NCBI GenBank assembly: GCA_902795755.1
Contig: CADBMO010000024.1
Coordinates: 1 to 14,898, forward strand
DNA from: an uncultured Erysipelotrichaceae bacterium
GTDB taxonomy: Bacteria > Bacillota_I > Bacilli_A > RF39 > UBA660
DNA: 14,898 nt
Direction of reading: 5' to 3'
Position 1 is the first letter of the stretch; every line of letters starts with the position of its first letter. The notes under the pieces were generated by a model. That model worked only from the letters and a program-made list of their open reading frames with translations. It ran no database searches and was not told where the DNA came from. Made by a program: the position numbers and the translations under genes. This document shows positions 5,928 through 12,157 of this stretch, in pieces.

Positions 5928-7058
5928 ATGGATATTAATAAAAATGATTTAACTACCATGAAGTTGTTACATTATTTTATTACTGAAAGAAACTATAATC
6001 CTGTTGTTGTTCATGGTATTCAAAATGAAATTTGGCTTGAAAACATGGATGAAGACTTTAGAATAGTTAGAATAGTAATGAATTATATACATAATGACGA
6101 ACAATTAGATTTTGATTATTTCAAAGTTAAAAAAATGGCTAATCAAATAAGACGTAAAACTTTTACTATAAAAATGAAAGTCTTAAGTTTTTATTTAGAT
6201 TTAAATGAAGATATCAATCTAGTTGACACAAAAAATCACGTTGGTATAAAAGTTAAGAATGATAACAGTATTAAGCGTAATAAAAAATTAAAAGAAATCT
6301 TTCCAGATCTTAGTCAAAAATTTGTGTTTAATGAAAAGGGTATGGAATTATATGAAAAAATAAACGTTGATATTCTTAAAAAGAATATGGATGATACAAA
6401 AAAAATAAATGATTTATTTTCAATAAAAAAACCAATCGTTACGTATGTATTAATTGGTATCATGGTATTTTTATTTATACTTATGTACCTTATCGGTAAT
6501 GGATCACAAGATACTACAACGTTGTATGTCTTTGGTGGTTTGGTTAAAAATAAAGAGTTTTATAGAGTATTTAGTAGTATATTTTTACATATAGGTTTTA
6601 TGCACATACTTATGAATGCTTGGTCACTTAAAATAATAGGTGAACAAAATGAAAACTTTTATGGTCATGTAAAAATGCTTATTATATTTTTATATAGTGG
6701 AGTTATAGGTAACCTTTTATCATTATTACTTATGAATAATAACACAATATCAGCAGGTGCATCAGGCTCTATATTTGGACTTATGGGTTCTTTGTTATAT
6801 TTTTCACTTAATCAAAGGTCCTACATGTCAGAAGCACTTAAAAGAAATATTATTCCGGTAATAGTAATTAATCTAATATTTACTTTTTCTATCCCATCAA
6901 TAAATATGTATGCACACATTGGTGGATTAATTGGTGGAATGCTTATTTCTAGTGCACTTGGTATTAAATATAAAACATCTAAAATAGAAAAGATTAATGG
7001 TACAATATGTTCATTAATATTACTTTTTTCATTAATATATTTAATCTATATTAGATAA
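5928..7058 (+). CDS. rhomboid family intramembrane serine protease with N-terminal soluble domain
   Basis: A 376-residue membrane serine protease that cuts transmembrane substrates. Residues 1 to about 165 form a soluble, charged domain. The rhomboid core follows: a first membrane segment (170-190), HIGFMHILMN (His221, His226, Asn230), GASGSIFG with nucleophile Ser279, and YAHIGGLIGG with catalytic His330. A last hydrophobic helix follows at 358-374. The layout resembles GluP/YqgP of B. subtilis, which acts in membrane protein quality control, but the C-terminal TPR extension of that protein is missing here. The start is fixed by AGGAGG four bases before ATG. It is clearly in one operon with rluD and ends at a shared bidirectional terminator. 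Confidence 0.92.
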   Translation: MDINKNDLTTMKLLHYFITERNYNPVVVHGIQNEIWLENMDEDFRIVRIVMNYIHNDEQLDFDYFKVKKMANQIRRKTFTIKMKVLSFYLDLNEDINLVDTKNHVGIKVKNDNSIKRNKKLKEIFPDLSQKFVFNEKGMELYEKINVDILKKNMDDTKKINDLFSIKKPIVTYVLIGIMVFLFILMYLIGNGSQDTTTLYVFGGLVKNKEFYRVFSSIFLHIGFMHILMNAWSLKIIGEQNENFYGHVKMLIIFLYSGVIGNLLSLLLMNNNTISAGASGSIFGLMGSLLYFSLNQRSYMSEALKRNIIPVIVINLIFTFSIPSINMYAHIGGLIGGMLISSALGIKYKTSKIEKINGTICSLILLFSLIYLIYIR

Positions 7059-7063
7059 TTAAA

Positions 7064-7089
7064 AAAAGACTGATATAAATCAGTCTTTT
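7064..7089. terminator. bidirectional terminator between the rhomboid gene and rnhC
   Basis: AAAAGACTGAT (7064-7074) and ATCAGTCTTTT (7079-7089) form a perfect 11-bp stem with loop ATAA, with A and T tracts on both sides. The rnhC stop codon (7080-7082, reverse strand) is inside it. Confidence 0.87.
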
Positions 7090-8018
7090 AATATTTTTTC
7101 AGTATTTTTAAAATTAAGTTTTGCTATTTTCTTTAATATATCTTTGCCTTGTTTTTTAACTAACTCTTTACCAAATTCATCAACTTTAGTTCCTGCACCC
7201 TTAGGAACCGCCATATTAATAGCCCTTGATATTTTTTGCATTTCTTTTATAAAAATATATCTACTTATTAAAGAGCCACATGCAACTGATAAGCATTTAT
7301 CTTCTGCTTTTGTTGTAAAGTCTATTTTTCTATATACATTATTTTCATCTTTTAGATAATCAAAATAATTCTTTGGATAACAAAATTGGTCAATAACAAC
7401 TTTATCATAGTTATAGTTATCTTTTTTTAAAAGTGATAATATAGCTTTATTATGTAGTTTAGCCTTTATTTTATTCATGTTTGTATCATTATTATTGTAT
7501 TCTTCATTCGTATATATAACACTTTCATATGGTATTCGTTTGATTATTTCTGGAACAACTTTAAGTATTTTTTCATCCGTTAGTTTTTTAGAATCTCTTA
7601 CTCCTAAATCTTCTAAAAACATAATATCATCAGTTGTTACAAAAGATGCTGTAACAACTATTGGGCCAAAATAATCACCTGTTCCAACCTCATCAGAACC
7701 AATAGAATTAATATGGTAGTATTTTTTTCTTTCTTCTGCTAATTCGAACTCATCTTTTTTCTTTTTTTCTTTCTTTTTTGATTCTTCGGGAAGCTTACCG
7801 TTATTTAAAAATGCTTCTTGTTCCTTCCACATATTTGCATCTATATCTGCAGATACTCCTTGAAACACAACTTTACCAGATTGATATAAAGTAACTACAG
7901 TACCGGCCTCATCAGCTTGAAATATTGCATAATCTGGTGTTTTAGGTCTTTTTTTATCAGCATAGTATTCAATCATCTTTTCCTTAGTATTATCACTTAT
8001 TTTATAAGATATGACCAT
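7080..8018 (-). CDS. rnhC: ribonuclease HIII
   Basis: Cleaves the RNA strand of RNA-DNA hybrids, removing R-loops. The 312 residues match B. subtilis RnhC (313). The N-terminal substrate-binding TBP-like domain covers residues 1 to about 75 (DYAIFQADEAGTVVTLYQSGKVVFQG). A lysine- and glutamate-rich linker (about 78-99) follows. The catalytic domain begins at GSDEVGTGDYFGP, with Asp109 and Glu110; further likely metal ligands are Asp210 (VVIDQF) and Asp240 (AEDKCLSVA). The start is set by AAGGAAGTGAT three bases before ATG. It is a single-gene unit, divergent from cvpA across 135 bases; in Bacillus rnhC is likewise close to a cvpA homologue. Confidence 0.95.
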   Translation of the reverse strand: MVISYKISDNTKEKMIEYYADKKRPKTPDYAIFQADEAGTVVTLYQSGKVVFQGVSADIDANMWKEQEAFLNNGKLPEESKKKEKKKKDEFELAEERKKYYHINSIGSDEVGTGDYFGPIVVTASFVTTDDIMFLEDLGVRDSKKLTDEKILKVVPEIIKRIPYESVIYTNEEYNNNDTNMNKIKAKLHNKAILSLLKKDNYNYDKVVIDQFCYPKNYFDYLKDENNVYRKIDFTTKAEDKCLSVACGSLISRYIFIKEMQKISRAINMAVPKGAGTKVDEFGKELVKKQGKDILKKIAKLNFKNTEKILKD

Positions 8019-8043
8019 ATTATCACTTCCTTATTAACATTTT

Positions 8044-8071
8044 ATCATAATTTTATTTTATTTAAAACAAA
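8044..8071 (-). promoter_or_regulatory. possible promoter of rnhC
   Basis: On the reverse strand TTTGTT (8066-8071) lies 16 bases before TATGAT (8044-8049). The -35 is poor. The predicted leader to ATG 8018 is about 19 bases and includes AAGGAAGTGAT. Confidence 0.3.
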
Positions 8072-8097
8072 GTATACATAAAATGTAAACAATAAAC

Positions 8098-8131
8098 TTT
8101 ACTATATATTTAAAATAATATATAATATAAT
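8098..8131 (+). promoter_or_regulatory. promoter of the cvpA-prepilin unit
   Basis: TTTACT (8098-8103) is followed by 17 bases and TATAAT (8121-8126); a second TATAAT overlaps it at 8126-8131. Just upstream is a short inverted repeat GTAAA (8085-8089) with TTTAC (8098-8102) that overlaps the -35. The rest of 8019-8153 is featureless AT-rich DNA. Confidence 0.5.
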
Positions 8132-8153
8132 TAGAATAGTAGGGGTGAAGGAA

Positions 8154-8888
8154 ATGACTTTTATCGATGTAATTATTATTATAATACTTTTAATTGGACT
8201 AATAATAGGATGGAATGGTGGCTTTTTTAAAACTGCAATTGATATTTTTTCATTATTTGTATCAATGGTAATAGCAGGATTACTTAAAGGACCTTTAGGT
8301 AATTTATTTGTATCATTTATGCCATTTATTAACATGAAGGGCTTATATTCACTTAATATTATAATGTATCAATTAGTTGCGTATTTTATTATTTTACTTT
8401 TAGTACTTGGAATATATCAAGGTATTATGAAAAAAACTAAGCTAGATGATAAAATATCCGATAAATCATTAACCGCTCAATTACCTTCTAAAATAGTTGG
8501 GGCAGTATTAGGAATTGCATTATCTATATTTTTTACATATAACTTTTTATTAGTAGTAAAATTCCCATCTTTTGATGGATCATGGGTTAGAGATTCATAT
8601 TTCACTAATAGAATACTTGAAAATAGTTTTTTGTTATCTGATATAAATAAAAAGTTATATGATGCATCTGATAATGCGGCAATAATAATGGATGAATATA
8701 AGAAAATGGATAAAAAGTATGTTGATACTAGAATTATAGACTTATTTATAGAAATTGATTTTATATCATATGAAAAAGTAGATGATTTAAGATCAAAGGG
8801 TTCCTTACCAGAATATTATGTAGAAGAAGAGTCTAATGATAATGTAGAAATTGATGATATAGAAAATGGAGATGATCTAAATGAATAA
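8154..8888 (+). CDS. cvpA: CvpA family membrane protein
   Basis: A 244-residue protein of the CvpA family, with hydrophobic segments at about residues 5-20, 28-44, 66-88 and 112-136. The N-terminal MTFIDVIII and the glycine-rich turn GWNGGFFK match the family. In other bacteria CvpA affects colicin V secretion, biofilm and envelope stress; its molecular role is unclear. The region after residue 140 is soluble, and the last 25 residues are strongly acidic. The start is ATG 8154, with AGGGGTGA (8141-8148) placed four to six bases before it; the in-frame GTG at 8145 lies within this site. The last 8 bases overlap the prepilin gene, so the two are translationally coupled. Confidence 0.82.
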   Translation: MTFIDVIIIIILLIGLIIGWNGGFFKTAIDIFSLFVSMVIAGLLKGPLGNLFVSFMPFINMKGLYSLNIIMYQLVAYFIILLLVLGIYQGIMKKTKLDDKISDKSLTAQLPSKIVGAVLGIALSIFFTYNFLLVVKFPSFDGSWVRDSYFTNRILENSFLLSDINKKLYDASDNAAIIMDEYKKMDKKYVDTRIIDLFIEIDFISYEKVDDLRSKGSLPEYYVEEESNDNVEIDDIENGDDLNE

Positions 8889-9318
8889 AAAAGGATTTAC
8901 AATGGTAGAAATATTAGCAGTTATAGTTTTACTTGGAGTATTAAGTATTTTTACTGTTACTGCATTAGTTTCAATATCAAATAAACAAAAACAACAAAAT
9001 TATGAAAACGCTATAAATGGTTTATTAGCAGGTGCTAGAAGCTATTTTGCTGACAATCTTAACACTAACACAGTTACTGTTAATGATTTAATAACCAATA
9101 ACTTAGGTTATGCTGATTTGGATGACAAATCAAAAAATGTTATTGGGCTAAATACAGATATTAATAAAGTAACTTGTAGTGATACATCATTTAAAACAAA
9201 AATTATAATAGAGGTACCTAAAAAAATATCAGAACCGAATGGTGATAAAGTAACATATAATGATTGTGGTTGCGCAGAGCAGGGCGCTGGTAATGGAGAT
9301 AAATTGTGTACAAATTAA
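8881..9318 (+). CDS. type IV prepilin-like protein (class 3 signal)
   Basis: A 145-residue protein with a classical type IV prepilin start: leader MNKKG, cleavage before Phe6 (GFTMVEI), Glu at mature position 5, then a hydrophobic helix to about residue 31. The C-terminal part is a small secreted domain with four cysteines (Cys99, 129, 131, 143) that could form two disulfides. It resembles competence pseudopilins (ComGC/GspG-like) at the N-terminus only; the rest is not recognised. The ribosome binding site GGAGATGAT lies four bases before ATG, inside the cvpA reading frame. It is the second gene of a two-gene unit with cvpA and has no pilus assembly genes nearby. A prepilin peptidase encoded elsewhere would be needed. 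Confidence 0.85.
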   Translation: MNKKGFTMVEILAVIVLLGVLSIFTVTALVSISNKQKQQNYENAINGLLAGARSYFADNLNTNTVTVNDLITNNLGYADLDDKSKNVIGLNTDINKVTCSDTSFKTKIIIEVPKKISEPNGDKVTYNDCGCAEQGAGNGDKLCTN

Positions 9319-9342
9319 AAAAGATGTTAAACATCTTTTTTT
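9318..9342. terminator. bidirectional terminator between the prepilin gene and yigZ
   Basis: AAAAAGATGT (9318-9327) and ACATCTTTTT (9331-9340) form a perfect 10-bp stem with loop TAA, followed by more T. It touches the prepilin stop codon (9316-9318) on one side and contains the yigZ stop codon (9327-9329) on the other. Confidence 0.87.
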
Positions 9343-9884
9343 ATTATGTATTTATCTAATTCATTTGGATAATTATCTTTTTCACATATAAATTCATATG
9401 TTATGTTATCATTATATTCTTTATATGTGATGTTATAATCTTTTAATATATAGTTTACATTGTTTGTATTATCATAAGAAAACTCAATTTTTACTTTTAT
9501 TTCTTCTTTTTCTTCAATTATATCTGTTTTTTTAAGTGTTTCGCTTGCCGAGTTAGAATATGCTCTAAGTAATCCACCAGCGCCTAGTTTAATACCACCA
9601 AAATACCTTGTAACAATTATTAATATATGATTAAGTTCATTTGATTCAATAACGTTTAATATAGGCATACCTGCAGTACCAGATGGTTCACCATCGTCAT
9701 TAAATCTTTTAACATTATCAATAACGTATGCATAACAATTATGAGTTGCATCTTTATACTTTTCTTTAATATCATTTATTATAGATTTACATTCTATTAT
9801 ATCTTTTACTTTAAACGCGTTTGTAATAAACTTAGATTTGTTTATTATTAGTTCATTATTAGTGTTATTTTTTATTGTATTCAT
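9327..9884 (-). CDS. yigZ: YigZ/IMPACT family protein
   Basis: A 185-residue protein of the UPF0029/IMPACT family, thought to bind nucleic acid or act in translation control; its reaction is unknown. The signature is complete: DATHNCYAYV (residues 45-54), FNDDGEPSGTAGMPIL (61-76), and VTRYFGGIKLGAGGLLRAYS (91-110). A C-terminal DUF1949-like ferredoxin-fold domain spans about 130-185 and seems about 20-30 residues shorter than in B. subtilis YvyE. ATG 9884 is chosen because GGTGAT (9889-9894) lies four bases before it; an in-frame TTG at 9894-9896 overlaps that site. It has its own sigma-A promoter and is divergent from murE. Confidence 0.92.
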   Translation of the reverse strand: MNTIKNNTNNELIINKSKFITNAFKVKDIIECKSIINDIKEKYKDATHNCYAYVIDNVKRFNDDGEPSGTAGMPILNVIESNELNHILIIVTRYFGGIKLGAGGLLRAYSNSASETLKKTDIIEEKEEIKVKIEFSYDNTNNVNYILKDYNITYKEYNDNITYEFICEKDNYPNELDKYIIKKDV

Positions 9885-9900
9885 AACAATCACCAAAATT

Positions 9901-9929
9901 ATTATAAATGATTATTTATTTTTTATCAA
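9901..9929 (-). promoter_or_regulatory. sigma-A promoter of yigZ
   Basis: On the reverse strand TTGATA (9924-9929) is followed by exactly 17 bases and a perfect TATAAT (9901-9906). Six bases further is GGTGAT, so the predicted start (about 9894) is the first G of the ribosome binding site and the leader is about 10 bases. Confidence 0.7.
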
Positions 9930-9943
9930 ATATATTATATAAT
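9915..9943 (+). promoter_or_regulatory. promoter of murE
   Basis: TATAAT (9938-9943) is preceded at 17 bases by a poor -35, TTTATT (9915-9920). It overlaps the yigZ promoter on the other strand. The predicted leader is about 18 bases and includes GGTGAT (9959-9964). Confidence 0.4.
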
Positions 9944-9967
9944 TGTATTAAGAAATATGGTGATAGT

Positions 9968-11365
9968 ATGATAAATATTAAAACGGATTCTAGAAAAGTA
10001 GAAAAAGGAGATATCTTTGTAGCACTTCGTGGTATAGTAGGCGATGGTCATGATTTTATACCTATGGCTATAGAAAAAGGTGCATCAAAAATAATTGCAG
10101 AAGAAGGAGAATATTCTATTCCTTATGAAATAGTAAAGGATACAAGAGAATATTTAAATAATTATTTAAAAGAAAACTACAATAAATATTTAGAAGATAT
10201 GCATATTATTGGTTTTACCGGTACTAATGGTAAAACAACATCAGCATATTTAGTTTATGATGCTTTAAAAAAACTAGATAAAAAATGTTGTTATATTGGT
10301 ACAATTGGATACTATAGAGATAAAAAGGTATCTAACCTTCCAAATACTACACCAGAGGTAACTGAAATATATGATATGTTAATTAATGCGTATGATGAAG
10401 GATATAGATATGCTGTTATAGAAGCATCATCAGAAGGCCTTCTTCATAGAAGATTAGAAAACGTACCTTTTGAATATGCGGTATTTACTAATTTAACGCA
10501 AGATCATTTAAATATTCATGGTACTATGGAAAATTATGCAAAATGTAAATTAAAACTATTTAACCAGCTAAGAACTGGTGGTAAAGCTATCATTAACTAT
10601 GATGATCCAAATAAAGATTTGTTTGTACTTGATTATAATCAAAATATTTTTTATGGCTTTACAGGTGGTAACTATAAAGTAACTGATTATCAAATGAGTA
10701 TATTAGGAACTAGTTTTACTGTTTTATCTGATGGTGTTAAACAAGATATTAGAATACCTTTAATAGGCAAATATAATATATATAATGCACTTTCTTCAAT
10801 AATTATATTATATGAATTAGGTTTTAATTATTCTGATATAAATAGTGTTATTAAAGAAGTTGCTGCCCCACCTGGTAGAATGGATATGGTTGAGTATCAA
10901 AACAACCGTATAATAGTAGATTATGCTCATACACCAGATGCTATACAAAACGTTATATCAACGGTAAAAGAAGTGTGTGATGGTCATATTTATTGTGTTT
11001 TTGGATGCACAGGAGATAGGGATAGAACAAAAAGACCAATCATGATGAAACTTGTAACTGATTCATGTGATATGGCAATTGTAACTGAAGATGATATTCA
11101 TAACGAAGATCCTAATCAAATAGTTGATGATATGTTAAAGGATAATAAAAACACTAATTATGTTGTTGAATTAGATAGAAAAAAAGCTATTATTAAAGGT
11201 ATTAAAATGCTTAAAACTAATGATGTTTTATTGATACTTGGTAAAGGTCATGAAGAAGTTCAAATTGTAAAAGATAATAAAAAGATACCATTTAATGATA
11301 AAAAAACGGTATTAGAATATTTGGAAAGTAATAAGGTAATTAGAATAGAGAAGATAGACGATTAG
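9968..11365 (+). CDS. murE: UDP-MurNAc-tripeptide synthetase (MurE family Mur ligase)
   Basis: Adds the third amino acid to UDP-MurNAc-L-Ala-D-Glu with ATP, in cytoplasmic peptidoglycan precursor synthesis. The N-terminal DSRKVEKGDIFVALRG domain binds UDP-MurNAc. The central ATPase has GFTGTNGKTT (residues 82-91), NTTPE, EASSEGL, and DHLNIHGTMENYAKCKLKLF with the expected carbamoylated Lys194. The C-terminal domain has PPGRMD, IVDYAHTPDA, FGCTGDRDRTKRPIM and GKGHEEVQ. The usual specificity motif DNPR (diaminopimelate) or DNPA-like (lysine) is DDIH here (375-378), so the amino acid added is uncertain. The start is ATG 9968 after GGTGAT; the family's usual N-terminus begins here. The 465 residues are slightly short but complete. 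Confidence 0.93.
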   Translation: MINIKTDSRKVEKGDIFVALRGIVGDGHDFIPMAIEKGASKIIAEEGEYSIPYEIVKDTREYLNNYLKENYNKYLEDMHIIGFTGTNGKTTSAYLVYDALKKLDKKCCYIGTIGYYRDKKVSNLPNTTPEVTEIYDMLINAYDEGYRYAVIEASSEGLLHRRLENVPFEYAVFTNLTQDHLNIHGTMENYAKCKLKLFNQLRTGGKAIINYDDPNKDLFVLDYNQNIFYGFTGGNYKVTDYQMSILGTSFTVLSDGVKQDIRIPLIGKYNIYNALSSIIILYELGFNYSDINSVIKEVAAPPGRMDMVEYQNNRIIVDYAHTPDAIQNVISTVKEVCDGHIYCVFGCTGDRDRTKRPIMMKLVTDSCDMAIVTEDDIHNEDPNQIVDDMLKDNKNTNYVVELDRKKAIIKGIKMLKTNDVLLILGKGHEEVQIVKDNKKIPFNDKKTVLEYLESNKVIRIEKIDD

Positions 11366-11384
11366 GATAATTGTCTGTCTTTTT
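11356..11384 (+). terminator. terminator formed by the 3' end of murE
   Basis: AGACGATTA (11356-11364) pairs with TAATTGTCT (11368-11376), with one G-T pair and a GGA loop. GTCTTTTT follows. The murE stop TAG (11363-11365) lies at the top of the stem. pyrH begins 20 bases later, with its ribosome binding site at 11391-11399. Confidence 0.72.
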
Positions 11385-11404
11385 ATACATAAAAGGAGGT
11401 AAAC

Positions 11405-12100
11405 ATGTATAAAAGAGTATTAATTAAGCTTAGTGGTGAAGCCTTAGCAGGTAAGAAAAAGATGGGGGTATGTTATGATACGGTACTTGATATTTGTAAA
11501 AAAATAAAAGAAGTACATGATTTGGGAGTTGAAATTGGAATAGTAGTTGGAGGTGGTAATTTTTGGAGAGGAAGGCAAAACGAAGAATTTGATAGAGCAA
11601 CCGCTGATTATATAGGTATGCTTGCAACTACAATGAATGCACTTACATTAAACGATGCTTTTCGTCAATTAGGAGTAGAGTCTAGGGTGCAAACCGCAAT
11701 TGAAATGAGACAAGTTGCAGAATTCTATATTAAGGGTAGGGCACATAAGCATTTAAATAAAAAAAGAATTGTTATATTTGGATGTGGTACAGGTTCTCCA
11801 TTTTTCTCAACTGATACAGCATCTAGTTTAAAAGCTGCTGAAATAGGTGCAGATGCATTAATTAAAGCTACCAACGTAGATGGAGTATATGATAAAGACC
11901 CAAATAAATATGATGATGCTGTTAAGTATGATGAGATATCTTATTTAGAAGTATTAAATAAAAAACTTAAAGTAATGGATTTAACCGCAATTACTCTTTG
12001 TATGGATAATGATATACCAATCCTTGTACTAAATATTAATAACGATCATGATCTAATAGATTCTTTTAAGGGTAAAAAAGTAGGTACAATTGTAAAATAA
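11405..12100 (+). CDS. pyrH: uridylate kinase (UMP kinase)
   Basis: Phosphorylates UMP to UDP, the first dedicated step of pyrimidine nucleotide supply; bacterial PyrH belongs to the amino acid kinase family and is usually a hexamer. Visible motifs are KRVLIKLSGEAL (residues 3-14), VVGGGNFWRG (48-56), the UMP-binding DYIGMLATTMNAL, GTGSPFFSTDTA (128-139), and ATNVDGVYDKDPN (155-167). The usual AGGTGNP loop reads GCGTGSP here. At 231 residues it is slightly shorter than most. The start is set by AAAGGAGGT before ATG. It lies behind the murE terminator and is not next to tsf and frr, its common partners. Confidence 0.95.
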   Translation: MYKRVLIKLSGEALAGKKKMGVCYDTVLDICKKIKEVHDLGVEIGIVVGGGNFWRGRQNEEFDRATADYIGMLATTMNALTLNDAFRQLGVESRVQTAIEMRQVAEFYIKGRAHKHLNKKRIVIFGCGTGSPFFSTDTASSLKAAEIGADALIKATNVDGVYDKDPNKYDDAVKYDEISYLEVLNKKLKVMDLTAITLCMDNDIPILVLNINNDHDLIDSFKGKKVGTIVK

Positions 12101-12123
12101 AAGACATTAATTTGCTTTTTTTT
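12096..12123 (+). terminator. possible weak terminator after pyrH
   Basis: AAAAGACA can pair imperfectly (one bulged A) with TGCTTTT around a short loop, followed by a run of eight T. The T run is clear but the stem is weak, and it overlaps the uvrC promoter. Confidence 0.25.
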
Positions 12124-12140
12124 ACTATACTAAGTATAAT
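12112..12140 (+). promoter_or_regulatory. promoter of uvrC
   Basis: TTGCTT (12112-12117) lies 17 bases before a perfect TATAAT (12135-12140). Six bases later comes AGGTGAT (12147-12153), so the predicted start is the first base of the ribosome binding site and the leader about 11 bases. An inverted repeat TATAC-TAA-GTATA (12126-12138) overlaps the -10 and might be an operator. Confidence 0.5.
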
Positions 12141-12157
12141 ATCTTTAGGTGATTTTT

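Noticed and set aside
8085..8102. GTAAA/TTTAC inverted repeat as an operator for cvpA
   Set aside because: The arms are only five AT-rich bases and easily arise by chance here; it lacks the central CG of the 13934 palindrome.
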